64,000 bases of DNA from Chryseobacterium luteum (GCF_000737785.1 NZ_JPRO01000001.1:1-64000), one strand, 5' to 3'; shown: positions 50,942 through 59,309, counted from the stretch's first letter. Numbers and translations are program-made. The notes: generated by a model from the sequence alone, not told the origin.

Positions 50942-51610
50942 TTGCTGTTATCACAAAATTTTATCAATCACGTAAGGATACCTGAGAACAATGACTGGGT
51001 CATCTTTATATTAACAGGCTGCATATTCCTGTATGTTTTCATGATGAACATTATAGAGAGAGATGCCAGCCTGAAAGATTTTCTGCTTCAGAAATATTTT
51101 GATGCCAGCAACAACCTTCCGAGCTGGATCATCACTTCCTGTGTAACAGCGCTTACAGTATCTGTTTTATTGTCACAGTATATCCCAATAGTCCCGAAAT
51201 ATATGAGTGATCTGCAGCTTTTCGGTTATCAGCTCAATAAATTCGGATATACATTATTGGCAGTTGTATTTTTTTATGCGTCAAAATGTGCGCTCGGATT
51301 TTTATTTTATCAAAGTATAGGGGATGGCAAAAAATGGTCTGTTTTTTATTTTACCTCCACAAAATTTTACTTCATTCTTTCATTTTTACTAATAATTCTG
51401 TGTGTAACCCACTATTATTTCCCAATTGACAGAAATAAAATATTTTTATATTACTTCTGCTTCTTTGCATTTATCGCGGTTTTCAAAATTTTCTTCTATT
51501 TGTTTCACAAAAACAACATACTTCCCGAAAAATGGTATTATAAATTTTTGTATATTTGCACCCTCCAAATCGCACCTTTATTGTTGCTTTGGAAGTTGTT
51601 ATTTTTTTAA
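50942..51610 (+). CDS. DUF4271 family membrane protein, TTG start
   Basis: A 222-residue protein with about six transmembrane helices, matching the DUF4271 family usually found directly before hemD in flavobacteria. The only start near the promoter is TTG at 50942 (TTG CTG TTA TCA). The first in-frame ATG is 33 codons further in, past a conserved-looking segment (IPENNDWVIFILTG), so the TTG is preferred. The family is unexplored; the location suggests a link to haem synthesis or just shared transcription. It ends 9 bases before hemD. Confidence 0.75.
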   Translation: MLLSQNFINHVRIPENNDWVIFILTGCIFLYVFMMNIIERDASLKDFLLQKYFDASNNLPSWIITSCVTALTVSVLLSQYIPIVPKYMSDLQLFGYQLNKFGYTLLAVVFFYASKCALGFLFYQSIGDGKKWSVFYFTSTKFYFILSFLLIILCVTHYYFPIDRNKIFLYYFCFFAFIAVFKIFFYLFHKNNILPEKWYYKFLYICTLQIAPLLLLWKLLFF

Positions 51611-51619
51611 TAAAAGTCA

Positions 51620-52363
51620 ATGATGAGAATAAAGTCTATATTGGTTTCTCAACCAGCGCCTAGTGAGTCTTCTCCATATCTGGATATAGCAAAGAAGGAA
51701 AAAATAAAGATTGATTTCCGTCCTTTCATCCACGTCGAAGGAGTTGACAACAAAGAACTCAGAACTCAGAAGATAGATCTGACGCAGTTTACGGGGATTA
51801 TTTTCACCAGCAAAAATGCGATAGACCATTACTTCAGACTTGCCGAGGAACTGCGTTTTTCGGTTCCGGATACGATGAGATACATCTGCCAGTCTGAGGC
51901 GATTGCCAATTATCTTCAGAAACATATTGTTTACAGAAAGAGAAAGATCAGTTTTGGGGAGAAAAACTTCTCAGATCTTCTGCCTCTATTCAAAAAATTC
52001 CCCAGTGAAAAATATCTTCTGCCATCTTCAGATGTCCTTAGTCCGGATATAGTAAAAACGATGGAAACTGCCAATGTGGACTGGACAAGAGCGATCATGT
52101 ACAGAACGGTATGCAGTGACCTTACAGATATTAATGCTAAAGATTATGATATGCTGATCTTTTTCAGCCCGCAGGGAATCAAATCTCTTCAGCAGAATTT
52201 TCCGGGCTTTAAGCAGGATGAAACAAAGATCGGTGTTTTCGGAAACACAACTCTGGCAGCAGCAGAAGAAGCAGGCTTAAAGGTGGATCTTATGGCTCCT
52301 ACAAAGGAAACTCCATCTATGACAATGGCCCTTGAAAAATATATTAAATCACTTCATAAATAG
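51620..52363 (+). CDS. hemD: Uroporphyrinogen-III synthase
   Basis: A 247-residue two-lobed HemD fold. Visible parts are ILVSQPAPSESSPYLDIAKKE at the start, FTGIIFTSKNAIDHYF (the S-x-N-x-V-like segment) and YDMLIFFSPQGIKSLQQNF with FGNTTLAAAEEAGLKVDLMAPTKETPSMTMALEKYI at the end, the best-conserved part of the family. It cyclises hydroxymethylbilane in tetrapyrrole synthesis. ATG 51620 or 51623 are equally good starts. It is co-transcribed with DUF4271 and ends in a terminator. Confidence 0.9.
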   Translation: MMRIKSILVSQPAPSESSPYLDIAKKEKIKIDFRPFIHVEGVDNKELRTQKIDLTQFTGIIFTSKNAIDHYFRLAEELRFSVPDTMRYICQSEAIANYLQKHIVYRKRKISFGEKNFSDLLPLFKKFPSEKYLLPSSDVLSPDIVKTMETANVDWTRAIMYRTVCSDLTDINAKDYDMLIFFSPQGIKSLQQNFPGFKQDETKIGVFGNTTLAAAEEAGLKVDLMAPTKETPSMTMALEKYIKSLHK

Positions 52364-52387
52364 TCTTACTATTTAACATAAAAACAG

Positions 52388-52422
52388 CCGTCTTTTCGAT
52401 ACAGGAAAGATGGTTTTTTTTT
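52388..52422 (+). terminator. Intrinsic terminator of hemD
   Basis: CCGTCTTT / AAAGATGG (one G-T pair) with a 10-base loop and a run of nine T, 25 bases after the stop. Confidence 0.8.
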
Positions 52423-52442
52423 AACTAAATTTGAACAAGAAT

Positions 52443-52450
52443 TAATTTTG
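52443..52450 (+). promoter_or_regulatory. -7 box upstream of the oligopeptidase gene
   Basis: TAATTTTG, 84 bases before ATG 52535. A second candidate, TAAATTTG, lies at 52426-52433. Confidence 0.4.
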
Positions 52451-52534
52451 AATAAAATGCTATATCAATGCCTCTCAAAAAGAGAAAACTGATAGCGTAT
52501 TTTCCACCAGGCCAATAAAACTTAAAATATTTAA

Positions 52535-54577
52535 ATGAAAGCTCCACAGGCAAAGAAAATAGAAAAAATACTGGAAATACACGGCGACAGAAGAATTGAC
52601 AATTACTTTTGGCTTAATGAAAGGGAAAATCCTGAAGTCATCAAATACCTTGAAGAGGAAAATGCCTATGAAGAGTTTATGATGAAAGATACAGAAGCTT
52701 TTCAGGAAGAGCTTTTTGAAGAAATGAAGGCACGCTACAAAAAAGACGATGAGTCTCTTCCCTATTTCTTTAACGGATACTGGTACATTGTACGTTATGA
52801 GGAAGGGAAAGAATATCCTATCTTCTGCAGAAAGCATAAAAGCCTGGACAATGAGGAGGAAATTATCGCGGATGTCAATGTTTTAGCTGAAGGCGAGACT
52901 TATTTTGAAGTAGGCAGCGTAGCGGTTTCCCCGAATAATGAACTGGTTTCTTTTTCATCAGATAATGTAAGCCGAAGGATTTATACCATCAATTTCAAAA
53001 ATCTTATAACAGGAGAAATCTTTTCAGACCAGATTCTGAACACAACTGGAAAAGCGGTTTGGGCGAATGATAATGAACACGTTTTCTACATCAGAAAGGA
53101 TGAAAGTTTACGTGCTTTTCAGGTGTACAGACACAGGCTCGGTACGGATGCTTCAGAAGATGTCCTGATTTTTCATGAAGAGGATGATACTTTTGATGTG
53201 AATGTATTCAAAACAAAATCAATGGAATATATTTTCATTGCCAGCTCAAGCACAATTTCCGATGAACACCGGTTCATTCCTTCTGACAATGTTTTTGCAG
53301 AATGGAAAATTATCCAGCCCAGAATAGATGATCTGGAATATTCGGTAGAGCATTTTGAAGATGAATTTTACATCATCACAAATGCAGAGGACGCGATCAA
53401 TTTTAAAATCGTGAAAACCAAAATAAATAACTGCGGGATGGAAAACTGGGTTGATGTTATTCCACACCGTCCCGAAGTTCTGCTGGAAGGCTTTGAAATT
53501 TTCAGGGATTATCTGGTTCTTGAAGAGAGAGAAGAAGGACTACTTCAGATCATGATTATTGATGAGAAAACTAAAGAATCTTATTATCTCCCTTTTTCTG
53601 ATCCAACTTATACGGCTTACATCGGGATCAATATGGAATTTGATACCGAAGTTCTCCGTTATGGCTATACTTCACTGACGCAGCCAAGTTCCACATATGA
53701 ATATAATCTGAAGGACAAAACCACTCAGCTTTTGAAACAGCAGGAAGTTCTCGGAGGAAAATTTTCTCCCGGGAATTATATTTCCGAAAGAATCTGGGCT
53801 GAATCCAGAGATGGGGAAACAAGAATCCCGATCTCATTGGTTTATCATAAAGACACTAAAAAAACTGCAGATACACCTTTACTGTTATATGGCTATGGAA
53901 GCTACGGACACACGGTAGACGCAAGTTTTTCCAATGTGAGACTTTCCATTTTAGACAGAGGATTCATTTATGCTATTGCCCACATCCGCGGAGGAGAATA
54001 CCTGGGAAGAGAATGGTATGAAGACGGCAAAATGCTTTTCAAGAAAAATACGTTCTTCGATTTCATTGATGCGGGAAAACATTTAATTAAGGAGAACTAT
54101 ACCTCATCAGATCATATGTATGCAATGGGTGGAAGTGCCGGCGGCCTTCTTGTAGGAGCGGTTGTGAATTATGAGCCTAAGCTTTTTAACGGAATAGTAG
54201 CGCAGGTTCCATTTGTAGATGTAGTGACAACAATGCTGGATGAAACGATTCCATTGACAACCGGAGAATACGATGAATGGGGAAATCCGAATGATAAAGA
54301 ATATTATCAGTACATGAAGGAATATTCGCCTTACGATAATATTGAAGCGAAAGACTATCCTCATATGCTGATCACAACAGGACTTCACGATTCTCAGGTG
54401 CAATACTGGGAACCTGCAAAATGGACGGCAAAACTGAGGGAACTGAAAACAGATGACCATCTTTTATTATTCAAAACCGACATGAGCTCGGGCCACGGCG
54501 GGGCCAGCGGAAGATTTGAATCTTTAAAGGAAGACGCGCTGGAATATGCGTTCCTGTTGAAAATAGATGATAATTGA
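52535..54577 (+). CDS. ptrB: Oligopeptidase B (prolyl oligopeptidase family, S9)
   Basis: A 680-residue serine peptidase without a signal peptide. The N-terminal part is the beta propeller (YFWLNERENPEVIKYLEEEN ... RYEEGKEYPIF). The C-terminal alpha/beta hydrolase holds LLLYGYGSYGHTVDASFSNVRLSI split over the domain border, the RGGEYLGREWYEDGK loop, the nucleophile in MGGSAGGLLVGAVVN, the Asp in GLHDSQVQYWEPAKW and the His in MSSGHGGASGRF. It cleaves small peptides after basic residues in the cytoplasm or periplasm. The stop codon is inside the left end of a repeat element at 54572, so the last residues may have been changed by it. Confidence 0.93.
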   Translation: MKAPQAKKIEKILEIHGDRRIDNYFWLNERENPEVIKYLEEENAYEEFMMKDTEAFQEELFEEMKARYKKDDESLPYFFNGYWYIVRYEEGKEYPIFCRKHKSLDNEEEIIADVNVLAEGETYFEVGSVAVSPNNELVSFSSDNVSRRIYTINFKNLITGEIFSDQILNTTGKAVWANDNEHVFYIRKDESLRAFQVYRHRLGTDASEDVLIFHEEDDTFDVNVFKTKSMEYIFIASSSTISDEHRFIPSDNVFAEWKIIQPRIDDLEYSVEHFEDEFYIITNAEDAINFKIVKTKINNCGMENWVDVIPHRPEVLLEGFEIFRDYLVLEEREEGLLQIMIIDEKTKESYYLPFSDPTYTAYIGINMEFDTEVLRYGYTSLTQPSSTYEYNLKDKTTQLLKQQEVLGGKFSPGNYISERIWAESRDGETRIPISLVYHKDTKKTADTPLLLYGYGSYGHTVDASFSNVRLSILDRGFIYAIAHIRGGEYLGREWYEDGKMLFKKNTFFDFIDAGKHLIKENYTSSDHMYAMGGSAGGLLVGAVVNYEPKLFNGIVAQVPFVDVVTTMLDETIPLTTGEYDEWGNPNDKEYYQYMKEYSPYDNIEAKDYPHMLITTGLHDSQVQYWEPAKWTAKLRELKTDDHLLLFKTDMSSGHGGASGRFESLKEDALEYAFLLKIDDN

Positions 54578-54968
54578 TCAATGATTAATGATGGATAATA
54601 TGGACTACAATACAATTTTTGCTGACAAAACTAAGCAGTTGTCCATCACAATCATTAAGGAATTATCAAAACTGCCATATAATGAAGCTTTTGCAGTAAT
54701 CAGAAAGCAGATATACCGATCCTCCACATCTATGGCTGCGAATTATCGGGCGATGTGTAGAGCAAGATCAAAGGCAGAAAGATTTTCTAAAATTTCTATT
54801 GTTATAGAAGAAACAGACGAAACATTGTTTTGGCTCGAAATGTTAGAAGAATTAGAGTATGTTCAAAAAGAGATTTTAGAAGACATGAAAAATAGAACCG
54901 AAGAAATTTTAAAAGTAACTTCTTCATATAGGAAAATGTTAAAGAGCTAACTTTATCATTAATCAATT
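54572..54968. mobile_element. Inverted-repeat cassette carrying a four-helix-bundle gene
   Basis: AATTGATCAATGAT (54572-54585) and ATCATTAATCAATT (54955-54968) form a 14-bp terminal inverted repeat with one mismatch around the four-helix-bundle gene. The same ends (GATCAATGATnAATGAT and ATCATTnATCAATTAT) enclose a 49-bp gene-less element at 57786-57834. The ptrB stop codon lies in the left end and the inner start ATG at 54588 is also in it. No transposase is encoded; mobility is inferred. Confidence 0.55.
54588..54950 (+). CDS. Four-helix-bundle protein (S23/23S rRNA intervening sequence protein family)
   Basis: A 120-residue all-helical protein with the family pattern IIKELSKLPYNEAFAVIRKQIYRSSTSMAANYRAMCRARSKAERFSKISIVIEETDETLFWLEML. 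Members are found inside 23S rRNA intervening sequences and as free genes; they form pentameric bundles with a basic face, suggesting nucleic acid binding. Here the gene is not in an rRNA but within a short inverted-repeat cassette between ptrB and a hypothetical gene. Start 54588 or 54600 are both possible. Confidence 0.88.
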   Translation: MMDNMDYNTIFADKTKQLSITIIKELSKLPYNEAFAVIRKQIYRSSTSMAANYRAMCRARSKAERFSKISIVIEETDETLFWLEMLEELEYVQKEILEDMKNRTEEILKVTSSYRKMLKS

Positions 54969-54990
54969 ATTATTTATCATTTATAAAACT

Positions 54991-55332
54991 ATGGTTAACG
55001 AATCTGAACACTGGCAAAAAATAGAACAGTTTTTTATAGACAATTTTGATACTGAGAAAAATCCTCCGATTGAAACACTTTTGTTTCTGATCGGGCTACA
55101 GGAGCTTGGAAGCGGCCAGCAGAAATACACAAAAGAAGACAAAGTAAACCTGATCCATATTGCAGTGTGCAGACTTCTTGAGCCTTTCGGTTACTACAAG
55201 TTTACCCACTATGAAGATGGGTGGCCTCAGTATGATAAGCTGGAAGAACTTCCGGAATTAAGGCCCAACGAACAGTCGCTTCTGATGAAAAAAGCGATTA
55301 TACAATATTTCCAGGAAGAGGAACTGATTTAA
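54991..55332 (+). CDS. Conserved hypothetical protein
   Basis: A 113-residue acidic soluble protein (MVNESEHWQKIEQFFIDNFD...). It is helical by appearance, with LLFLIGLQELGSGQQKYTKEDKVNLIHIAVCRLLEPFG and a C-terminal LMKKAIIQYFQEEELI. I do not recognise a characterised family. The coding reading is supported by its length, normal codon use and an undisturbed frame. In the ancestral order it probably followed ptrB directly before the repeat cassette arrived. Confidence 0.7.
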   Translation: MVNESEHWQKIEQFFIDNFDTEKNPPIETLLFLIGLQELGSGQQKYTKEDKVNLIHIAVCRLLEPFGYYKFTHYEDGWPQYDKLEELPELRPNEQSLLMKKAIIQYFQEEELI

Positions 55333-55412
55333 TATAATTTGAAAATTTCAGAATATCAGGAGAATGTGGTTTTTATGTTTTGGCTAAAGTCATGAGCTGT
55401 TTGTAAAGAGAA

Positions 55413-55430
55413 GGCGGGCTAAAGCCCGCC
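55413..55430. repeat. GC-rich palindrome GGCGGGC-TAAA-GCCCGCC
   Basis: A 7-bp perfect GC stem with a TAAA loop in an AT-rich gap between convergent genes, followed by CCTATTGAAT and no T run. It resembles dispersed palindromic (REP-like) units rather than a terminator. Confidence 0.55.
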
Positions 55431-55536
55431 CCTATTGAATTTAAACAATGCATTTAACATTCAATGAAATATTTCAATTGAAAGAAAACTTTCAGATGTC
55501 TTGTTTTACTTATTTTCAAACCAACAAATTTTTACA

Positions 55537-56022
55537 TTATTTGAGAATTTCCGCAAGCTGCGTCAATCCCATTTTAAAGCCTTCTTCAAAGCCCATTTCC
55601 AGCATTTGCTTCATTGCTTCCGTAGATGGAAAGTGAATATTGACCGTCACTTTTGTTCCTTCCTCTACTCCTGTAAATCCGAACAGCCAATTTGACTGTC
55701 CAAAATTTTCATTGATATTTCCATTTTCGTCGCAGAAAGAATCTACCCCGTCGAAACTTCTATGCTCCGTGATCTCACCGTATTTCACCTGGGCATACAT
55801 TTTCTCTCCCTCCGGTCCTGCCATGGCATAGTGCCAGATTCCACCCTGTTTAAAATCCTGTTTCACTGTTTCACATTTCCAGAGCTTGGGAGCCCACCAT
55901 TGATCCAATAATTCGGATTTGGTAAAATAATCCCATACTTTTGAAACGTCGGCATCATATATTTTCATGACATAGACAGTGTTTGATTCAAAATCTTTGT
56001 TAAAAATGATATTCGATTCCAT
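55537..56022 (-). CDS. SRPBCC domain protein (AHSA1-like)
   Basis: A 161-residue START/Bet v1-like protein of the AHSA1 subfamily. It has the opening MKIYDADVSKVWDYFTKSELLDQWWAPKLWKC, WHYAMAGPEGEKMYAQVKYGEI and the long C-terminal helix TEAMKQMLEMGFEEGFKMGLTQLAEIL. The fold binds hydrophobic ligands in a deep cavity; no specific ligand can be named. It stands alone on the minus strand, divergent from the histidine kinase gene. Confidence 0.88.
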   Translation of the reverse strand: MESNIIFNKDFESNTVYVMKIYDADVSKVWDYFTKSELLDQWWAPKLWKCETVKQDFKQGGIWHYAMAGPEGEKMYAQVKYGEITEHRSFDGVDSFCDENGNINENFGQSNWLFGFTGVEEGTKVTVNIHFPSTEAMKQMLEMGFEEGFKMGLTQLAEILK

Positions 56023-56221
56023 AAATAATTATTTTAATTAAAGCTACTTCTTTATCCGTTTACAGGACTTTCCATAGGACAAGTTATTTAAAATTCATAA
56101 ATAATTGTTAAAAAACATTCTTTTAAGAGAAATTAAACAATTTTTTGGCTCGTTTTTTGTTTATCAAGTCTTAAAATAATTAATTTTAACATTCATTTTT
56201 CCCAATATATAAAATCAAATA

Positions 56222-57769
56222 ATGAATAATAAATTCATCCCAATAATTTCAGTGTTTATGACAATCTCACTGATTGTTTTTGTTACGCTCCAATTTTATT
56301 GGCTGAAAGGTTATTACGGTGCTCTGGAGCAGGAATTTTCCAATAAAGTATATGCTGCTTTAGAAAACACTTCAAAAAATATCGAAGAAATTGAAGCTGA
56401 TAAATATCTGAATCAGGATTATACCAGTTTAAGAAACAATATTCTTGCCAACAAAGATCAACCTTCACTAACGACAATCCAGCAGGTGGAAGACTCCGGT
56501 ACTCAGCGGCAGATTATTTATTCCAAAAATATCATATCAAAAACACAGCTTCCGATCTCTAAGAAAGGTGATTCGGTAAAGTTGACAACTTTGTACACTG
56601 ATGATGCAACTTATAAAATAAAGAAAGACACTACCAACCGTGAACTTCTTACCACAGACCTTAATAACGATATTGAAAACGGAGATTATGCAATCAAAGA
56701 ATTCGTAAAAGTAGTTGGAACCAATCTGCCTATCGATAAAAGAGTGGATCCTAAAACCCTTGATTCAGTAATCGCCAAAGAGCTGAAAATAAAAGGGATC
56801 ACTGCAAAATTCGGATATGGAGTGATCGACAAGAACAACAAACTTACAAGTGTTGTCAACAAGGTTTATAAAGAGAAAAAAGACAGCAATACCTATAGTT
56901 ATCCTCTTTTTACAGATAAAAAAGACCGGACTTTATACAGTCTGGCATTGGTTTTCCCTAAAAAAGAATACTCTCTGGCCATGAACAACTGGCCGATGCT
57001 CCTGGGAACTTTCCTCTCGCTATTGACAATTCTGGGAATTTATATTATTTCCATTAATTATATGATGAGGCAGAAGAAGCTGGCAGAAGTGAAGACGGAT
57101 TTCATCAATAATATGTCCCACGAGTTTAAAACACCGCTGGCAACAATTTCTGTTGCAACAGATTCTTTAGCTAATGACAAGATTGCTACAAATCCTGACA
57201 AAGTAAAATACTATTCTGAGCTGATCAAGCAGGAAAATTTAAGAATGAAAAAGCAGGTGGAAAACGTGCTGAATATGTCTAAACTTGAAAGAAACGAGGT
57301 AGAGCTCTTCTTAAGGGCAGCCAATGTGCGGGAACTGATCAAAAGAACGACAGAGTCTTTCAACCTTATTGTACAGCAGAGAAACGGCACATTGACACAA
57401 GAATTCAATGCCACAAACTATACTTTTAAAATAGATGAATTCCATATCTCCAATATGCTGGTGAATTTACTGGACAATGCCAACAAATATTCGCCCGAAG
57501 CACCTGAGATCAATGTTAAAACAAGAAACGAAGGCAACTGGTACGTCATAGAAATTTCCGATAAGGGAATGGGAATGGAAACCGAGAATAAAACAAAAAT
57601 CTTTGAAAAATTCTTCAGGGAAGAAACCGGAAACATCCATAATGTAAAAGGCCAGGGACTGGGACTTTCTTATGTAAAGAAAATAGTAGAACTGCACAAA
57701 GGACAGATTCTCGTAGATTCCCACAAAGACAAGGGAAGCACGTTTACGATAAAGCTGCCAATGAGCTAA
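56222..57769 (+). CDS. Sensor histidine kinase (RprX-like)
   Basis: A 515-residue kinase. It has an N-terminal helix (VFMTISLIVFVTLQFYWLKGYY), a periplasmic sensor region (~35-255) and a second helix (LLGTFLSLLTILGIYIISINYM). HisKA carries the phosphoacceptor in FINNMSHEFKTPLAT (H300), followed by a HATPase_c domain with N box (NMLVNLLDNANKYS), G1 (EISDKGMGM), F box (KIFEKFFREE) and G2 (KGQGLGLSYVKKIVEL). There is no HAMP domain. With the downstream response regulator it resembles the RprX/RprY pair of Bacteroides. The stimulus is unknown; proximity to the metal locus downstream is suggestive only. Confidence 0.93.
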   Translation: MNNKFIPIISVFMTISLIVFVTLQFYWLKGYYGALEQEFSNKVYAALENTSKNIEEIEADKYLNQDYTSLRNNILANKDQPSLTTIQQVEDSGTQRQIIYSKNIISKTQLPISKKGDSVKLTTLYTDDATYKIKKDTTNRELLTTDLNNDIENGDYAIKEFVKVVGTNLPIDKRVDPKTLDSVIAKELKIKGITAKFGYGVIDKNNKLTSVVNKVYKEKKDSNTYSYPLFTDKKDRTLYSLALVFPKKEYSLAMNNWPMLLGTFLSLLTILGIYIISINYMMRQKKLAEVKTDFINNMSHEFKTPLATISVATDSLANDKIATNPDKVKYYSELIKQENLRMKKQVENVLNMSKLERNEVELFLRAANVRELIKRTTESFNLIVQQRNGTLTQEFNATNYTFKIDEFHISNMLVNLLDNANKYSPEAPEINVKTRNEGNWYVIEISDKGMGMETENKTKIFEKFFREETGNIHNVKGQGLGLSYVKKIVELHKGQILVDSHKDKGSTFTIKLPMS

Positions 57770-57785
57770 ATCATAAGTGATGAGA

Positions 57786-57834
57786 GATCAATGATGAATG
57801 ATCAGATTACAACAAAAAATCATTGATCAATTAT
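57786..57834. repeat. Gene-less inverted-repeat element, GATCAATGAT family
   Basis: GATCAATGATGAATGAT (57786-57802) and ATCATTGATCAATTAT (57819-57834) contain a 10-bp perfect inverted repeat. They match, with single differences, the two ends of the cassette at 54572-54968, but with only 16 bp between them. It separates the kinase and regulator genes, leaving a 147-bp gap. Confidence 0.6.
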
Positions 57835-57916
57835 AAAAATAGAAACCAAATAACAAAATATAGGAAGATAGAGTGATAACGTTCATTCTTAATTATTAAT
57901 TTTAATTATTAAAATC

Positions 57917-58603
57917 ATGAGCAACAGAATATTATTAGTAGAAGATGATCAGAGTTTCGGGGCCGTGCTGAAGGATTATTTGACAATCAATAACTTTGAG
58001 GTAAACCTTGCTACAGATGGAGAACAGGGTCTGAAGGAATTTACAGAAAATGAGTTTGACATCTGTATTTTTGACGTGATGATGCCCAAAAAAGACGGGT
58101 TTTCACTGGCTGAAGACGTAAAAAAAATAGATAAAAATACGCCTATCATCTTCCTTACAGCTAGAAATATGAGAGAAGATATCCTGAAAGGGTATCAACT
58201 GGGGGCAGACGACTATATTACAAAACCGTTTGATACGGAACTTCTTTTATACAAGATCAAAGCGATCCTGCAGAGAAGCTCTACTTTAGAAAATGAGGAA
58301 CAGGAGCAGTTCAAGATCAGCAATATTTTCTTTGATTCTATGCTGAGACAGCTGAAGGTAGGCGATAAAGAATATAAACTTTCTCCAAAAGAAAATGAAT
58401 TACTGAAACTTCTCTGCATTCACAGAAACGATTTTATGCCGAGGGATCTGGCTTTGAGAAAAATCTGGAAAAAGGAAAACTATTTTACAGCAAGAAGTAT
58501 GGACGTGTATATTGCCAAACTCCGTAAGCTTTTAAAGGATGATGAAGGATTGGAAATTATCAACGTTCATGGGGAAGGATTTAGACTTTTAGTTAAAAAT
58601 TAA
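57917..58603 (+). CDS. OmpR/PhoB-type response regulator (RprY-like)
   Basis: A 228-residue regulator. The receiver domain has the acidic pair in LLVEDDQSF, the phosphoacceptor Asp53 in CIFDVMMPKKDG, the Thr in IIFLTAR and the Lys in DYITKPF. The winged-helix effector covers residues ~130-228 (YKLSPKENELLKLLCIHRN ... SMDVYIAKLRKLLKDDEGLEIINVHGEGFRLL). It is the partner of the kinase encoded 147 bp upstream. A terminator whose 3' arm overlaps the next promoter follows. Confidence 0.94.
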   Translation: MSNRILLVEDDQSFGAVLKDYLTINNFEVNLATDGEQGLKEFTENEFDICIFDVMMPKKDGFSLAEDVKKIDKNTPIIFLTARNMREDILKGYQLGADDYITKPFDTELLLYKIKAILQRSSTLENEEQEQFKISNIFFDSMLRQLKVGDKEYKLSPKENELLKLLCIHRNDFMPRDLALRKIWKKENYFTARSMDVYIAKLRKLLKDDEGLEIINVHGEGFRLLVKN

Positions 58604-58630
58604 GTCCAAAAACATATTATAAATATAAAA

Positions 58631-58665
58631 TTAGCAAAACAATTAAAAATGTTTTGCTAATTTTG
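58631..58665 (+). terminator. Terminator overlapping the next gene's -7 box
   Basis: TTAGCAAAAC (58631-58640) and GTTTTGCTAA (58651-58660) form a 10-bp perfect stem, followed by TTTTGTTT. The 3' arm and T tail contain TAATTTTG (58658-58665), a -7 box for the gene at 58683. One sequence thus ends the regulator transcript and starts the next. Confidence 0.72.
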
Positions 58666-58682
58666 TTTCATACCGATTGGAT

Positions 58683-59303
58683 ATGAAAAATACATTTTTG
58701 GGCGTGATCGCCGTTTCCGTGCTAGCCGTTTCATGCAAGAAGGACGAAAGGCCTACTTATTTAAAAGAAGAGGCAGGTGTTCAGCAGCCCAGCGTGGCAG
58801 TTAACTCAGCTCCTAAAGTTTCACTGATGGACCAGGCAGGCGTACAGTCCAATCCAAACCCGGCTTCCATTACTGAAGTTCCGGGAATAAAAAATCCTCC
58901 ACACGGACAGCCAGGTCACAGATGTGATATTCCGGTAGGACAGCCGCTCAATGTAAATCCGGCCGCTATACAGACTGCTCCCGGTCAAAACCCCAACAAT
59001 GCTATTAAAATAGATCCCAATTCAATGTCACCGGGCAAAGTAGCGATTGACAATAACGGAAAGCAGGTAAAAACAGCCCCCGGAATGAATCCTCCACACG
59101 GGCAGCCGGGCCACAGATGTGATATTCCGGTAGGACAGCCTCTAAACAGTAAACCCGCATCCACACCACAGCCTGTTCAAAGTGCAGCGCAGAATATCCC
59201 TGTAACACAGGCTCCTCCAACGGGTGAAAAACCTAAACTAAATCCGGCACACGGAGAACCATGGCACAACTGTGCTTTAAAAGTTGGTGATCCTTTGTCA
59301 TAA
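58683..59303 (+). CDS. Lipoprotein with three His/Cys repeats, putative metal-binding
   Basis: A 206-residue lipoprotein (lipobox LAVSC followed by KKDERP). A Pro/Asn-rich linker carries three copies of a 20-residue unit. Two are identical, NPPHGQPGHRCDIPVGQPLN (encoded at 58893-58952 and 59088-59147). The third, at the C-terminus, is diverged (NPAHGEPWHNCALKVGDPLS, 59241-59300). Each unit keeps two His and one Cys, a plausible metal site. Position beside a Cys-rich secreted protein and a TonB receptor with heavy-metal-associated domains supports metal binding, probably copper; this is inference. ATG 58683 is preferred over 58677 because it directly begins the signal peptide (MKNTFLGVIAVSVLAVSC). 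Confidence 0.78.
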   Translation: MKNTFLGVIAVSVLAVSCKKDERPTYLKEEAGVQQPSVAVNSAPKVSLMDQAGVQSNPNPASITEVPGIKNPPHGQPGHRCDIPVGQPLNVNPAAIQTAPGQNPNNAIKIDPNSMSPGKVAIDNNGKQVKTAPGMNPPHGQPGHRCDIPVGQPLNSKPASTPQPVQSAAQNIPVTQAPPTGEKPKLNPAHGEPWHNCALKVGDPLS

Positions 59304-59309
59304 TTTTTG

